Shown: positions 8,270 to 16,532 of the stretch, in pieces
Position numbering within the stretch: position 1 is the stretch's first letter
How the letters are laid out: each line of letters starts with the position of its first letter
Assembly (NCBI GenBank): GCA_002171275.2
Contig: NHFZ02000016.1
Coordinates: forward strand, 1-26,952
Direction of reading: 5' to 3'
Length of the DNA: 26,952 nucleotides
From: Pelagibacteraceae bacterium TMED124
GTDB taxonomy: Bacteria > Pseudomonadota > Alphaproteobacteria > Pelagibacterales > Pelagibacteraceae
Notes under the pieces: model-generated
Databases searched by the model: none
What the model saw: only the letters and a program-made list of their open reading frames with translations
Told to the model about the DNA's origin: nothing
Translations under genes and position numbers: made by a program

Positions 8270-8653
8270 TTAAACCTTATTTTTTTTATCCAAAATTGCA
8301 AGAAGGTCATCTAAAGATTTCTGAATATTTTTAAGTGTTTTTACATCAAGTGTATCTATTAACTTTAAAACTTTAGGGTCAGCATCTATACTAGAATTAG
8401 GTGAAAGGTTTTTATCTTTTAAAAACTGCTTAGCACCTTTTATTGTAAATTTTTTATTATGTAGTAAATTTTTCAGCTCTTTAATGTTGTCAAGGTCATT
8501 AGTTTTATAGATTCTATTTCCGGCTCTATTTTTAGATGGCTTAATATGTGGAAACTCAGTTTCCCAATATCTTAAAACATATTGCTTTAAACCGGTAATT
8601 TGACTTACCTCACCAATAGAGTAGTACAATTTTTTAACTTCTCTTGCTTCCAA
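8270..8653 (-). CDS. MerR-family transcriptional regulator
   Basis: A short regulator of 127 residues. The winged HTH of the MerR family is clear: YYSIGEVSQITGLKQYVLRYWE (about residues 11-32), then the wing with NRAGNRIY and the second helix pair TNDLDNIKELKNLLHNKKFTIKGAKQFL. The C-terminal 40 residues are short and helical, with no Cys-based metal site or large effector domain, as in the compact MerR proteins of Bacteroidetes/Chlorobi relatives. Target and ligand are unknown. The only starts are TTG codons; 8653 is chosen because the first HTH residue follows soon after. A near-consensus promoter and a perfect palindrome lie upstream and may be its own operator. The stop is 6 nt from tRNA-Pro. 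Confidence 0.88.
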   Translation of the reverse strand: MEAREVKKLYYSIGEVSQITGLKQYVLRYWETEFPHIKPSKNRAGNRIYKTNDLDNIKELKNLLHNKKFTIKGAKQFLKDKNLSPNSSIDADPKVLKLIDTLDVKTLKNIQKSLDDLLAILDKKNKV

Positions 8654-8668
8654 AATATAAATTATCCC

Positions 8669-8685
8669 TTAAAGTATTACTTTAA
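8669..8685. promoter_or_regulatory. Perfect 17-nt palindrome, candidate operator of merR
   Basis: TTAAAGTA-T-TACTTTAA on the plus strand: 8-bp perfect arms around one central base. It directly abuts the downstream edge of the predicted merR -10 box and ends 15 bp before the TTG start. The position at the transcription start suits a repressor or autoregulator site. Function is inferred. Confidence 0.5.
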
Positions 8686-8714
8686 AATATATTATCTATG
8701 TTCAGATATTCCAA
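8686..8714 (-). promoter_or_regulatory. Predicted merR promoter
   Basis: On the minus strand TTGGAA (8709-8714) and TATATT (8686-8691) are separated by exactly 17 bp. It lies between ald and merR, and the palindrome at 8669-8685 begins immediately after the -10. Confidence 0.45.
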
Positions 8715-8750
8715 CAAAACTTTGTTTTTTTTTAAAGAAAAGTATTAAGT

Positions 8751-9851
8751 CTATATTTTTTCACAAGAAATATTCAGAGAATCTGCCAGCCCTTGATGGG
8801 TGACTTCTCCTCTATATACATTCACACCTTTAAGCAAAGATTTGTTTTTGAATTTCATATTTTTCAAATCTTGCTTTAAAAGATCTAGTATATACGAGCT
8901 AGTGCTATTTGTTAGAGAAATAGTTGATGTCATTGGAACAGATCCTGGCATATTGGCAACACAATAATGAACAATGCCATCCACTATATATATAGGGTCT
9001 TTATGTGTTGTAGGTTTTGTAGTTTCAAGACACCCTCCCTGATCTACAGCAACATCAACTACAACAGATCCCTTTTTCATTAAACCTAAAAGATCTCTAG
9101 AAATTATTTTAGGAGCTTTTTTACCTGCAACAAGTACAGCTCCAATCAGTAAATCTGTTTTAGGTAATAAATTTTCTATATTATAGCTATTTGAGTGATA
9201 AGTTGTGACATTTGCCGGCAATATATTATCTAAAAAACGTAATCTAGACACATCTAGATCTAAGATATTGACTGAGGCACCCAGGCCTGCGGCTATCTTG
9301 GCTGCATTAAAGCCCACTATACCGCCTCCAATAATAGTTATAGCTGCTGGAGGAACGCCCGGGACCCCGCTTACTAGTTTCCCTTTTCCTCCAAGAGTTC
9401 CTTCTAGAAATTTTGCTCCATTTTGAACAGACATTCTTCCAGCTATTTCACTCATAGGAATTAACAATGGTAGGCTTCCGTTATCATTCTCTACTGTTTC
9501 GTAAGCAATAGCGGTAGCACCTGTTTTTAAAAAATCTTCTAATAAAGACTTATTTCCTCCAAAATGGAAAAAGGTGAAAATTGTATGAGACTCTTTAATT
9601 AAAGGAATTTCTAATTCAAGAGGCTCTTTAACTTTTACAATTATATCAGAACGACTATAAATATCTTCAATAGTGTCTAATATAACAGCGCCTTGATTTG
9701 AGTACAAAATATCAGGAAATCCACTATCTAGCCCAGCACCCTTTTGGATGACTACTTGATGCCCCAAATCTTTTATAGGTTTAATAAGGTGAGGGAGAAC
9801 TGATACCCTCTTTTCATCTTGCTTTATCTCCTTAGGAACACCTAAGATCAT
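8751..9851 (-). CDS. ald: Alanine dehydrogenase
   Basis: NAD-dependent interconversion of L-alanine with pyruvate and ammonia; cytosolic. The 366 residues match the family from end to end. The N-terminus is MILGVPKEIKQDEKRVSVLP. IVKVKEPLE carries the substrate Lys, and FTFFHFGG the catalytic His. GKGKLVSGVPGVPPA is followed by the Rossmann motif ITIIGGGIVGFNAA. DVAVDQGGCLETTKPTTHKDP and HYCVANMPGSVP are strongly diagnostic, separating it from saccharopine dehydrogenase relatives. The ATG lies 2 nt after the pnp stop codon, so it appears to be the last gene of the nusA-pnp transcript. That makes an amino-acid catabolic gene ride on a translation operon. No clear terminator follows; the next gene on this strand is merR with its own promoter. 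Confidence 0.95.
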   Translation of the reverse strand: MILGVPKEIKQDEKRVSVLPHLIKPIKDLGHQVVIQKGAGLDSGFPDILYSNQGAVILDTIEDIYSRSDIIVKVKEPLELEIPLIKESHTIFTFFHFGGNKSLLEDFLKTGATAIAYETVENDNGSLPLLIPMSEIAGRMSVQNGAKFLEGTLGGKGKLVSGVPGVPPAAITIIGGGIVGFNAAKIAAGLGASVNILDLDVSRLRFLDNILPANVTTYHSNSYNIENLLPKTDLLIGAVLVAGKKAPKIISRDLLGLMKKGSVVVDVAVDQGGCLETTKPTTHKDPIYIVDGIVHYCVANMPGSVPMTSTISLTNSTSSYILDLLKQDLKNMKFKNKSLLKGVNVYRGEVTHQGLADSLNISCEKI

Positions 9852-9853
9852 CT

Positions 9854-11953
9854 TTACTTAGCGTTTTCAGGTTTTTCTATAAGAGCCTTAATACTTAAAG
9901 AAATCTTTTTAGTTTTACTGTCAATTCCTTTAAGCTTGACCTTCACATTTTCTCCTTCTGATAGGACATCAGCAACATTTTTTGTATGACCGTGAGCTAC
10001 TTCTGATATATGAACCAAGCCTTCAGTGCCTGGCGCAATTCTTACAAAAGCACCAAAATCTAATATTTTAACAATAACGCCATCATACGTTTCTCCAACA
10101 GAAGGAACGAGATTATAACCTTCCACGTATTGTCTTGCCTGGTCCAAAGCGTCCTGGTCTGTACCAAGGATAGTGCAAGAACCGTCATCGTCTATATTGA
10201 TTTCACACTCATACTTCTCCATAAGAGCTTTTATATTCTTTCCGCCAGGGCCTATAAATTCTCCAATTCTATCAACAGGTATAGAAGATTGAACTATTTT
10301 AGGTGCGTAAACAGACATTTTGTTTCGAGGTTCAGATATAGCTTTTTCCATCTCATCTAAAATATGGAATCTTGCTTTTTTTGCTGCGTCTAAAGCTTCA
10401 GATAAAAGATCATAAGATAAACCTTCAATCTTAAGGTCCATCTGAATTGCAGTTATTCCGTCCTTAGAGCCAGCAACTTTAAAGTCCATATCGCCAATAT
10501 GATCTTCAGTTCCTAAAATATCTGTTATAATAGCAGATTCACCTGATTCACCTACCATTAAACCCATTGCAACACCTGCTATAGGTGATTTTATAGGCAC
10601 ACCAGCATCCATTAGTGCAAGAGTTCCTCCGCAAACAGAAGCCATAGATGAAGAACCGTTTGATTCGAGTATCTCAGAAACTATTCGAGTTGTATAAGGA
10701 AAATCTTCAAAATCTGGTAATGCATACTTCAAAGCTCTTTCAGCCAGATTCCCATGACCAACTTCTCTTCTTGAGAGACTAAACTTCATTCTAGACTCAC
10801 CAACACAAAAAGAGGGGAAATTATAATGAAGTAGATTCTTTTTAAATTCTTTACCATTTATAGAATCAAGCATTTGCTCATCTGTTTTTCCACCAAGAGT
10901 AGCAATTACCATAGCCTGCGTTTCGCCTCTAGTAAAAACAGTAGAGCCATGAGTTCTAGGCAATATACCCAATTCAATATCTATATCTCTGACTTTATCA
11001 AGAGCTCTTCCATCGGCTCTTTGACCATTTAATGTTTTCTCTCTTAAGTCTTGATTTATTTTATCATTAATATATGTTTTGATAGCACCCAAATCATCAG
11101 GATAGTCTTCCTCTAAATTCGAACATACATCTTCTATATATAGCCTAATATCCTCATAATGATCAAATTTATTTTTAGGGTCATTTAACTTTCTGTAATC
11201 CTCGCCTATTATCTTATCTACAGATTTAGTCATATCTAAATTAACTTTAGGCTCGTAAACTTCCCTCTTCTTGATTTTTAATTGACTTGCCAGCTCTTCT
11301 TGCATAGAAATAATCTCTTTAATTGCATCATGAGCTTTCTGGATACAATTAACTAAATCATCTTCTGATATAAAATTTGACTCTCCCTCAACCATTACAA
11401 TAGAGTCAGAAGTACCTGAAACAGTAATATCTAGAACTGACTCTTCTAGTTCTGACTTCAAAGGATTTATAACTAATTTATCAGCAATTTTACCCACCCT
11501 AACTGATGCAACAGGACCATTCCATGGAATATCTGAAGCAAGTATAGCTGCAGAAGCTCCTATAGTACCTAAAACATCTGGCTCGTTTTCACCATCGTAA
11601 GAAATAACATTTATAACTACAGAGGTTTCGTTGCAAAAACCTTTTGGAAAAAGAGGCCTCAGAGGTCTATCTGTTAGCCTAGCGGCTAGAATTTCTCTCT
11701 CTGAAGGCCTAGCTTCTCTTTTGAAAAATCCTCCAGGAATCATCCCAGATGCATAAAATTTTTCTCTGTATTCTACAGAAAGAGGCATAAACCCTCTATC
11801 TTCTTCTTGTCCTTTTGAAGCAGTTACGGTAACAAGGGCCATAGTCTCTCCATATGTTACTAAAATTGAGCCGCTGGCCTGCTTTGCAAGTAAGCCCGTC
11901 TCAATAGATAACTCTCTACCACCTATTTTTACTGTTTTTTTTATTTTATTCAT
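9854..11953 (-). CDS. pnp: Polyribonucleotide nucleotidyltransferase (PNPase)
   Basis: 3'-5' phosphorolytic exoribonuclease for mRNA turnover, typically a trimer and often part of a degradosome. The length of 699 residues is normal. Domains: first RNase PH-like domain (about 10-145; FMPLSVEYREKFYASGMIPGGFFKRE, LTDRPLRPLFP), helical linker (about 240-310), second RNase PH domain (about 315-540; GQRADGR, FTRGETQAMV, GVAMGLM, TDILGTEDHIGDMDFKVAG with metal-site Asp residues), KH domain (GPGGKNIKALM), and S1 domain (GETYDGVIVKILDFGAFVRI, EGLVHISEV). It overlaps the rpsO stop by 1 nt (TAATG), the usual rpsO-pnp order, and lies 2 nt before ald. Confidence 0.97.
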   Translation of the reverse strand: MNKIKKTVKIGGRELSIETGLLAKQASGSILVTYGETMALVTVTASKGQEEDRGFMPLSVEYREKFYASGMIPGGFFKREARPSEREILAARLTDRPLRPLFPKGFCNETSVVINVISYDGENEPDVLGTIGASAAILASDIPWNGPVASVRVGKIADKLVINPLKSELEESVLDITVSGTSDSIVMVEGESNFISEDDLVNCIQKAHDAIKEIISMQEELASQLKIKKREVYEPKVNLDMTKSVDKIIGEDYRKLNDPKNKFDHYEDIRLYIEDVCSNLEEDYPDDLGAIKTYINDKINQDLREKTLNGQRADGRALDKVRDIDIELGILPRTHGSTVFTRGETQAMVIATLGGKTDEQMLDSINGKEFKKNLLHYNFPSFCVGESRMKFSLSRREVGHGNLAERALKYALPDFEDFPYTTRIVSEILESNGSSSMASVCGGTLALMDAGVPIKSPIAGVAMGLMVGESGESAIITDILGTEDHIGDMDFKVAGSKDGITAIQMDLKIEGLSYDLLSEALDAAKKARFHILDEMEKAISEPRNKMSVYAPKIVQSSIPVDRIGEFIGPGGKNIKALMEKYECEINIDDDGSCTILGTDQDALDQARQYVEGYNLVPSVGETYDGVIVKILDFGAFVRIAPGTEGLVHISEVAHGHTKNVADVLSEGENVKVKLKGIDSKTKKISLSIKALIEKPENAK

Positions 11954-12186
11954 TATTTTCTTATTCCTAATTCTTTTATTAATAGATCATAACCTGACAC
12001 ATCGTTTCTTTTTAAATATGTTAACATTTTCTTTCTCTTTGAAACTAAATCAACCAGACCTCTTCGTGCACTATGGTCTTTTTTGTTCCTTTTTAAATGG
12101 TCAGTTAAATATTTAATTCTATTTGTAAAAATAGTTATTTGGCTTTTTGAATCTCCTGCACTATTTTTATTTTTGCTATCTACCAT
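11953..12186 (-). CDS. rpsO: 30S ribosomal protein S15, N-terminally short
   Basis: Primary 16S rRNA-binding protein of the 30S platform. The conserved part is clear: QITIFTNRIKYLTDHLKRNKKDHSARRGL followed by KRKKMLTYLKRNDVSGYDLLIKELGIRK (shown in segments). At 77 residues it is about 12 shorter than the usual 89; the first helix before the RDxxDTGS-like turn is missing and is replaced by a Lys/Asn/Ser-rich stretch. An in-frame TAA immediately precedes the ATG, so no extension is possible. AGGAG lies 11 nt upstream of this ATG and 3 nt upstream of another ATG that opens a four-codon frame. It sits between ribF (42-nt gap) and pnp (1-nt overlap). Confidence 0.93.
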   Translation of the reverse strand: MVDSKNKNSAGDSKSQITIFTNRIKYLTDHLKRNKKDHSARRGLVDLVSKRKKMLTYLKRNDVSGYDLLIKELGIRK

Positions 12187-12194
12187 TTATACAT
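12180..12194 (-). other. Four-codon leader frame overlapping the rpsO start
   Basis: ATG TAT AAA TGG TAG on the minus strand, with its ATG closest to the AGGAG at 12198-12202 and its stop overlapping the rpsO start region. It could couple or compete with S15 initiation, or be chance; there is no conservation evidence here. Confidence 0.2.
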
Positions 12195-12228
12195 AAACTC
12201 CTATTTTATAATTTTAAGAATTTCTAGT

Positions 12229-13164
12229 TTAACTATTCTTAAAGGAATATTCTAAACATTTATTTTTATCCTTTAAAATCTGCCTTTTCAGCATTTCTAC
12301 ACTTTGGAACTTTTTCTCAAATCTAATAAAATCAAGAAACTCTATAGAGACCTCTTCTCCATATACATCTTTATTAAAATCCAAAACATGAGCTTCTATT
12401 TTTATGTTTTTTTTATTAGAGAAGGTAGGAGAAAATCCAATATTACATATAGCTTTATATTTCTTATTAAAAATTTTAGCTACAACTATATAAACACCTC
12501 TAGAAGGAATTATTTTATGAGGGTCTAGCTTAATATTTATTGTAGGAAATCCTATCTTTGAGCCTAGTTTTTGACCTTTAATAACAACCCCCTTTATGGT
12601 AAAATAAGAGCCCAATAAAAGATTTGCACTGGCAATATCTCCATTTTTTAATAATTCTCTTATAGCAGAGCTAGATAAATTGTGCTCTGTGTTTGTCTTT
12701 ACTTTTTTGATTAGTATTAAATTGAAACTGTATTTACTTGCATTCTTTTTTAAAAAATTAAAATCTCCTTCTTTTTTATATCCAAAGTGATGATCATACC
12801 CTACAACAATAGTCTTTGGATTGAAATTATTGATAAGAATATCATTTAAAAAATTTTGAGCAGTCACAGTCCTAAGACTTTCATTGAATGGTAGCATGCA
12901 TAAAATATCAATGCCCGATTTTTTAATTTTTTTTATGCGCTCATTAAATGTATCAATATGTCCAAGAAATAAATCTGGAGATAAAACCGAAAAAGGCACA
13001 GGCGAAAAAGTCAATAAAACTGAAGGGATGCCTGCTTTTCTTGACTCATTAACAAGTTTTCGCAATATCTCTTTATGTCCATGATGCACGCCATCAAAGC
13101 CTCCGATAGCAAGGACGCTTTCAGATATACTTTTTATAGCAGATATACTTCTAAAGACTTTCAT
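12229..13164 (-). CDS. ribF: Bifunctional riboflavin kinase / FAD synthetase
   Basis: Makes FMN from riboflavin and ATP, then FAD. The length of 311 residues is typical. The N-terminal FMN adenylyltransferase domain shows GGFDGVHHGHKEIL (about 22-35; HxGH nucleotidyltransferase signature), VVGYDHHFGYKKEGD and SSSAIRELLKNGD (the STSxIR-type motif). The C-terminal riboflavin kinase domain shows KGVVIKGQKLGSKIGFPTINI, SRGVYIV and the EAHVLDFNKDVYGEEVSIEF stretch with the catalytic Glu. It starts directly after the truB stop codon in the translation operon, which is a common position in many phyla. The Thr of the GFPTINI motif, needed for Mg-nucleotide binding, is present, so both activities are expected. 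Confidence 0.95.
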   Translation of the reverse strand: MKVFRSISAIKSISESVLAIGGFDGVHHGHKEILRKLVNESRKAGIPSVLLTFSPVPFSVLSPDLFLGHIDTFNERIKKIKKSGIDILCMLPFNESLRTVTAQNFLNDILINNFNPKTIVVGYDHHFGYKKEGDFNFLKKNASKYSFNLILIKKVKTNTEHNLSSSAIRELLKNGDIASANLLLGSYFTIKGVVIKGQKLGSKIGFPTINIKLDPHKIIPSRGVYIVVAKIFNKKYKAICNIGFSPTFSNKKNIKIEAHVLDFNKDVYGEEVSIEFLDFIRFEKKFQSVEMLKRQILKDKNKCLEYSFKNS

Positions 13165-13800
13165 TTAAAAATAACTAACAGGATAAGAATTCTTTTTAGA
13201 ATATTTCCCTATATGAGTTCTCTCTAAAAACTTCAAATATCCAATAGTTTTTAATGCTTTTGATATATCTGCAGCCAAAGAACGTATATATGTTCCTTTG
13301 CCGCATTTAACTTCAATAGTTAGCTCAAATTGAGAAAAGGAAATGAGCTTAATAGAGTATACACTAACAGGTCTTGGTTTAAGCTTTATGTAGATATCCT
13401 TTCTAGCTAATTCATATAACCTGACATTATTTTTCCTTAAAGCGCAAAAAGATGGAGGTCTTTGCATGATTTTTCCAACAAATCCATCTAGACATTTTTT
13501 TATATTTTTTTTATCAAGAATAGGGACATGCGAATTTCTTATTATGACCTCCCCATCTGGATCAAGGGTGTTTGTAGTTTTGCCTAATTCAATTACAGAC
13601 TTATATGTTTTAATCAAATCTTGAAATCTTTCAACTTCTTTAGTTTTACTGCCTGTGCAAACGATTAAAATTCCTTGGGCAAAAGGGTCTAAGGTGCCTG
13701 TATGACCAGCCTTAACATTGTACTTTTCTTTTATTACCCTAACAACATCATTTGAATACATGTTAGCAGGCTTCCATACTGGAATTATAGAATTATTCAT
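13165..13800 (-). CDS. truB: tRNA pseudouridine(55) synthase
   Basis: Converts U55 of the tRNA T-loop to pseudouridine. The catalytic Asp is in AGHTGTLDPFAQGIL; family motifs VWKPANMYSNDVV, TYKSVIELGKTTNTLDPDGEV, QRPPSFCALRKNNVRLYELAR and KCGKGTYIRSLAADI follow. I chose ATG at 13800 (211 residues) over the frame opening at 13845: the family N-terminus is at about MNNSIIPVWKP, and this ATG overlaps the rbfA stop by 8 nt (gATGAATAA), a typical coupling arrangement. The protein lacks the C-terminal PUA or TruB_C domain of longer (about 300-residue) homologues, ending soon after the catalytic core. Confidence 0.94.
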   Translation of the reverse strand: MNNSIIPVWKPANMYSNDVVRVIKEKYNVKAGHTGTLDPFAQGILIVCTGSKTKEVERFQDLIKTYKSVIELGKTTNTLDPDGEVIIRNSHVPILDKKNIKKCLDGFVGKIMQRPPSFCALRKNNVRLYELARKDIYIKLKPRPVSVYSIKLISFSQFELTIEVKCGKGTYIRSLAADISKALKTIGYLKFLERTHIGKYSKKNSYPVSYF

Positions 13801-14149
13801 CAATATCTTCATCAATGAGCATATCAAATCTATAGATAGTATCATAAGAAAATTTCAAACTGGGAATTTTTTTGATTCGTACCTTTTTAGCAATAATCTG
13901 CCTATAAAAACTTACCTTTCTATTCAAAGAGTCTATAACCATCTGTCTATCGATATTTTTATCCATAGAGCTTAAAAAAACCTTTGCATGTTTAAGGTCA
14001 GGAGAAACTTTTATCTCTGTTATTGTCAGCATAGCATTATTCAAGCTATTTACATATACACCTTTCTTTAAAAATGCATCACTCAATATTGATTTCAATT
14101 GTTCAGATAGCCTAACGTTTCTTTTGTAGGGCTTGTTGGTATCTATAAT
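13793..14149 (-). CDS. rbfA: Ribosome-binding factor A, probable ATT start
   Basis: 30S maturation factor that binds near 16S helix 1. The core ITEIKVSPDLKHAKVFLSS matches the family's T-x-V-x-x-S-x-DL-x-x-A-x-V-x-V/L-S signature. The first ordinary start codon is TTG at 14098 (101 residues). However, the frame is open upstream and encodes KRNVRLSEQLKSIL, equivalent to the conserved first helix (RVxxxIxxxIxxIL) of RbfA. No ATG, GTG or TTG lies in that extension. ATT at 14147-14149, 9 nt after AGGA (14159-14162), gives 118 residues, a normal RbfA length. I therefore place the start there. The infB stop is 1 nt upstream of this ATT; truB overlaps the 3' end. If the TTG is used, helix 1 would be lost. 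Confidence 0.88.
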   Translation of the reverse strand: MIDTNKPYKRNVRLSEQLKSILSDAFLKKGVYVNSLNNAMLTITEIKVSPDLKHAKVFLSSMDKNIDRQMVIDSLNRKVSFYRQIIAKKVRIKKIPSLKFSYDTIYRFDMLIDEDIDE

Positions 14150-14150
14150 T

Positions 14151-16532
14151 TTAAAGCTTCCTTTTAATTTCTTTTATATCGTAAACTTCTATAATATCAC
14201 CATTTTCAAATTTTTTAAAACCTTCAACTCCAATTCCGCATTCATAAGATTCCAAAACCTCAGAGACATCGTCTTTAAACCTTTTAAGGGAAGTAAGATT
14301 ACCTTCATGTATAATTTCATCAGACCTTTTGACTCTCAAGTATGCATTTTTAACTACTTTACCTTGTGTAATGTAGCATCCAGCTATTATGCCTATTTTA
14401 GGAATTTTAAAAGAATCTCTAACTTCTGCTAGGCCTAGAGTTTCTTCGACTTTATCGGGCTCAAGCAGACCTTCTAAAGCTAATGTGACTTCATTTATAG
14501 CTTCATATATAACAGAATAACTTCTTATCTCTACCCCGTTTTCTTTAGCTTTTGCTTTTATTTGTTTAGACGACGGAAGATTAAATAGTATTATTATAGC
14601 ATTTGAAGCTTTTGCCAAAGATATATCATTCTCATTTATAGTACCTACAGATCTATGAATTATCTTAACATTAACTTCATCCGTAGATATACCCATCAAA
14701 GAATCGCTTAAAGCTTCCAGAGAACCATCAACGTCTCCTTTTATAAGTATATTTAAATCTTTTACTTTACCTTCACTTATTTGCTTACCTATTTGGTCTA
14801 ATGTTGTTTTTCTAAACCTATGATGCTCAGCCTCTCTTTTTAGCTGAGATCTCTTTATAGCTAATTTTTTTGCTTCTTTCTCATCATCAAAAATATCAAA
14901 AATTTCACCAGCATTCGGCACAAACTCAAACCCTAAAATTTGAACAGGGTCAGAAGGATATGCTGTTTCAATATGCTCTCCTCGTTCATTTAAGATAGAC
15001 CTTATTTTTGACGATTGTCCTCCACAAGTAAAAATATCTCCTTTATTTATTGACCCACTATTTACTAAAATGGTTGCAATAGGCCCCAAACCTTTGTCTA
15101 AACGAGACTCAATAATTGTTGCTTGGCCATTACCTTCAAAAGTAGATTTTAAGTCTAAAACTTCAGCCTCTATGGTGGCTTTTTCTAGAAGCTTATCTAT
15201 TCCTTGCCCAGTTTTAGCAGATATTAATTGGGATTGATACTTGCCTCCCCAATCTTCAATTAATATTTTTCGATCAGAAAGTTGCTTAATCACTCTATCA
15301 GGATCAGATCCAGGCTTGTCAATTTTATTTATAGCTATTATAATAGGCACAGATGCAGCTTGAGAATGATCTATAGCTTCAATTGTTTGAGGCATGACAC
15401 TATCATCTGCAGCAACAACCAGTATTACAATATCTGTTACCTTAGCCCCTCTAGAACGCATTGCTGTAAAAGCCTCATGGCCAGGAGTATCTAAAAAAGT
15501 AATTGTTTTTTGATTTTTCAAAGAAACCTTGTAAGCTCCAATATGCTGCGTTATTCCTCCAGATTCTCCAGCAACAACATTTTCATTGCGAATATAGTCA
15601 AGTAGCGAAGTTTTTCCATGGTCTACATGCCCCATAACAGTAACAACAGGAGGTCTTTGCTTTTGAATATAATTTGCTTTATTTACATTTACTTGTACTG
15701 ATGGAATTTCATCAATCTCTGCCTCTTTAATCTCAAAACCAAATTCATCAGCTATCATGATCATAGAGTCCATATCAAGTCTCTGATTTATAGTGGCCAT
15801 CATGCCTAAGTCCATACATTTCATTATAGCATCTTGAACTTTAATATTCATAGATTTTGAAAGCTCCTCAAGAGTACTAAACTCAGGTAAATTTAATACG
15901 TTTTCTTCTGCTGATAAAATAGAAGAATTATTTTCTGAAGATTTATTTTTTTTCCTTTTCTTTTTTGAAGATTTTCCTGAAATTTGAAGAGACTGAGCTG
16001 CAAGAGATGTTGCTCCAGTTCTACCCTTGCTTTTATTCTGATTGATTTTATCAGCAATAGCCTCTATATTAACTTTTTTTAAAGTCATTTTCTGCTTTTG
16101 AGGTTGACTTTTCTTGGATTCAATCTTGTCTTTTTTAAATAAAGAATCTTCTTTCGTATCTTTATTATCCTCGTTGTTAGACGAAGGTCTTTCAATTATT
16201 TTTAAACCTATCCTATTTAAATCATCTCGATCATCAAAAGTCTTTTTTTCGATTGTCTTTTTTAATTGTTTGTCATTTTTATTATCATTGGAATCTAATG
16301 AGTCTGAAATTCTTGAATTATGTATACTGTGACGAGCCTTTTCTTTTGCATAAACCTCTTGCTTTTTCTTGTCTTTTGAATACTTTGAAATAATCTTATT
16401 ATAAATAGATGGGTTTACTTCGGACATATGAGAATAACCCATCTCACCTATTCCATTTAAAAAATCAATTATATCTGAATGAGATATATTTAACTCAATT
16501 GCAACTTGGTATATTCTTTTATTTTTAGCCAT
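14151..16532 (-). CDS. infB: Translation initiation factor IF-2
   Basis: GTPase that brings initiator tRNA to the 30S and promotes subunit joining. The length is 793 residues. The N-terminal IF2_N motif ([20 protein letters not shown], residues 3-22) is followed by a long charged, low-complexity Lys/Ser/Asp linker (about 55-205). A second IF2_N-type helical block has [31 protein letters not shown] (read in segments). The G domain carries GHVDHGKTS (about 298-306), [18 protein letters not shown] and NKIDKP. Domains II and III (about 470-690) precede the C-terminal fMet-tRNA-binding domain ending [14 protein letters not shown]. The start ATG overlaps the nusA stop by 8 nt. Confidence 0.97.
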   Translation of the reverse strand: MAKNKRIYQVAIELNISHSDIIDFLNGIGEMGYSHMSEVNPSIYNKIISKYSKDKKKQEVYAKEKARHSIHNSRISDSLDSNDNKNDKQLKKTIEKKTFDDRDDLNRIGLKIIERPSSNNEDNKDTKEDSLFKKDKIESKKSQPQKQKMTLKKVNIEAIADKINQNKSKGRTGATSLAAQSLQISGKSSKKKRKKNKSSENNSSILSAEENVLNLPEFSTLEELSKSMNIKVQDAIMKCMDLGMMATINQRLDMDSMIMIADEFGFEIKEAEIDEIPSVQVNVNKANYIQKQRPPVVTVMGHVDHGKTSLLDYIRNENVVAGESGGITQHIGAYKVSLKNQKTITFLDTPGHEAFTAMRSRGAKVTDIVILVVAADDSVMPQTIEAIDHSQAASVPIIIAINKIDKPGSDPDRVIKQLSDRKILIEDWGGKYQSQLISAKTGQGIDKLLEKATIEAEVLDLKSTFEGNGQATIIESRLDKGLGPIATILVNSGSINKGDIFTCGGQSSKIRSILNERGEHIETAYPSDPVQILGFEFVPNAGEIFDIFDDEKEAKKLAIKRSQLKREAEHHRFRKTTLDQIGKQISEGKVKDLNILIKGDVDGSLEALSDSLMGISTDEVNVKIIHRSVGTINENDISLAKASNAIIILFNLPSSKQIKAKAKENGVEIRSYSVIYEAINEVTLALEGLLEPDKVEETLGLAEVRDSFKIPKIGIIAGCYITQGKVVKNAYLRVKRSDEIIHEGNLTSLKRFKDDVSEVLESYECGIGVEGFKKFENGDIIEVYDIKEIKRKL

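Noticed and set aside
9205..9426. Plus-strand frame rich in Pro/Ala within ald
   Set aside because: Antisense of the Gly-rich Rossmann region of ald; composition is explained by the complementary strand.
13801..13845. Longer truB start adding 15 residues
   Set aside because: The extension overlaps rbfA heavily and precedes the family N-terminus; ATG at 13800 overlaps the rbfA stop in the usual coupled manner.
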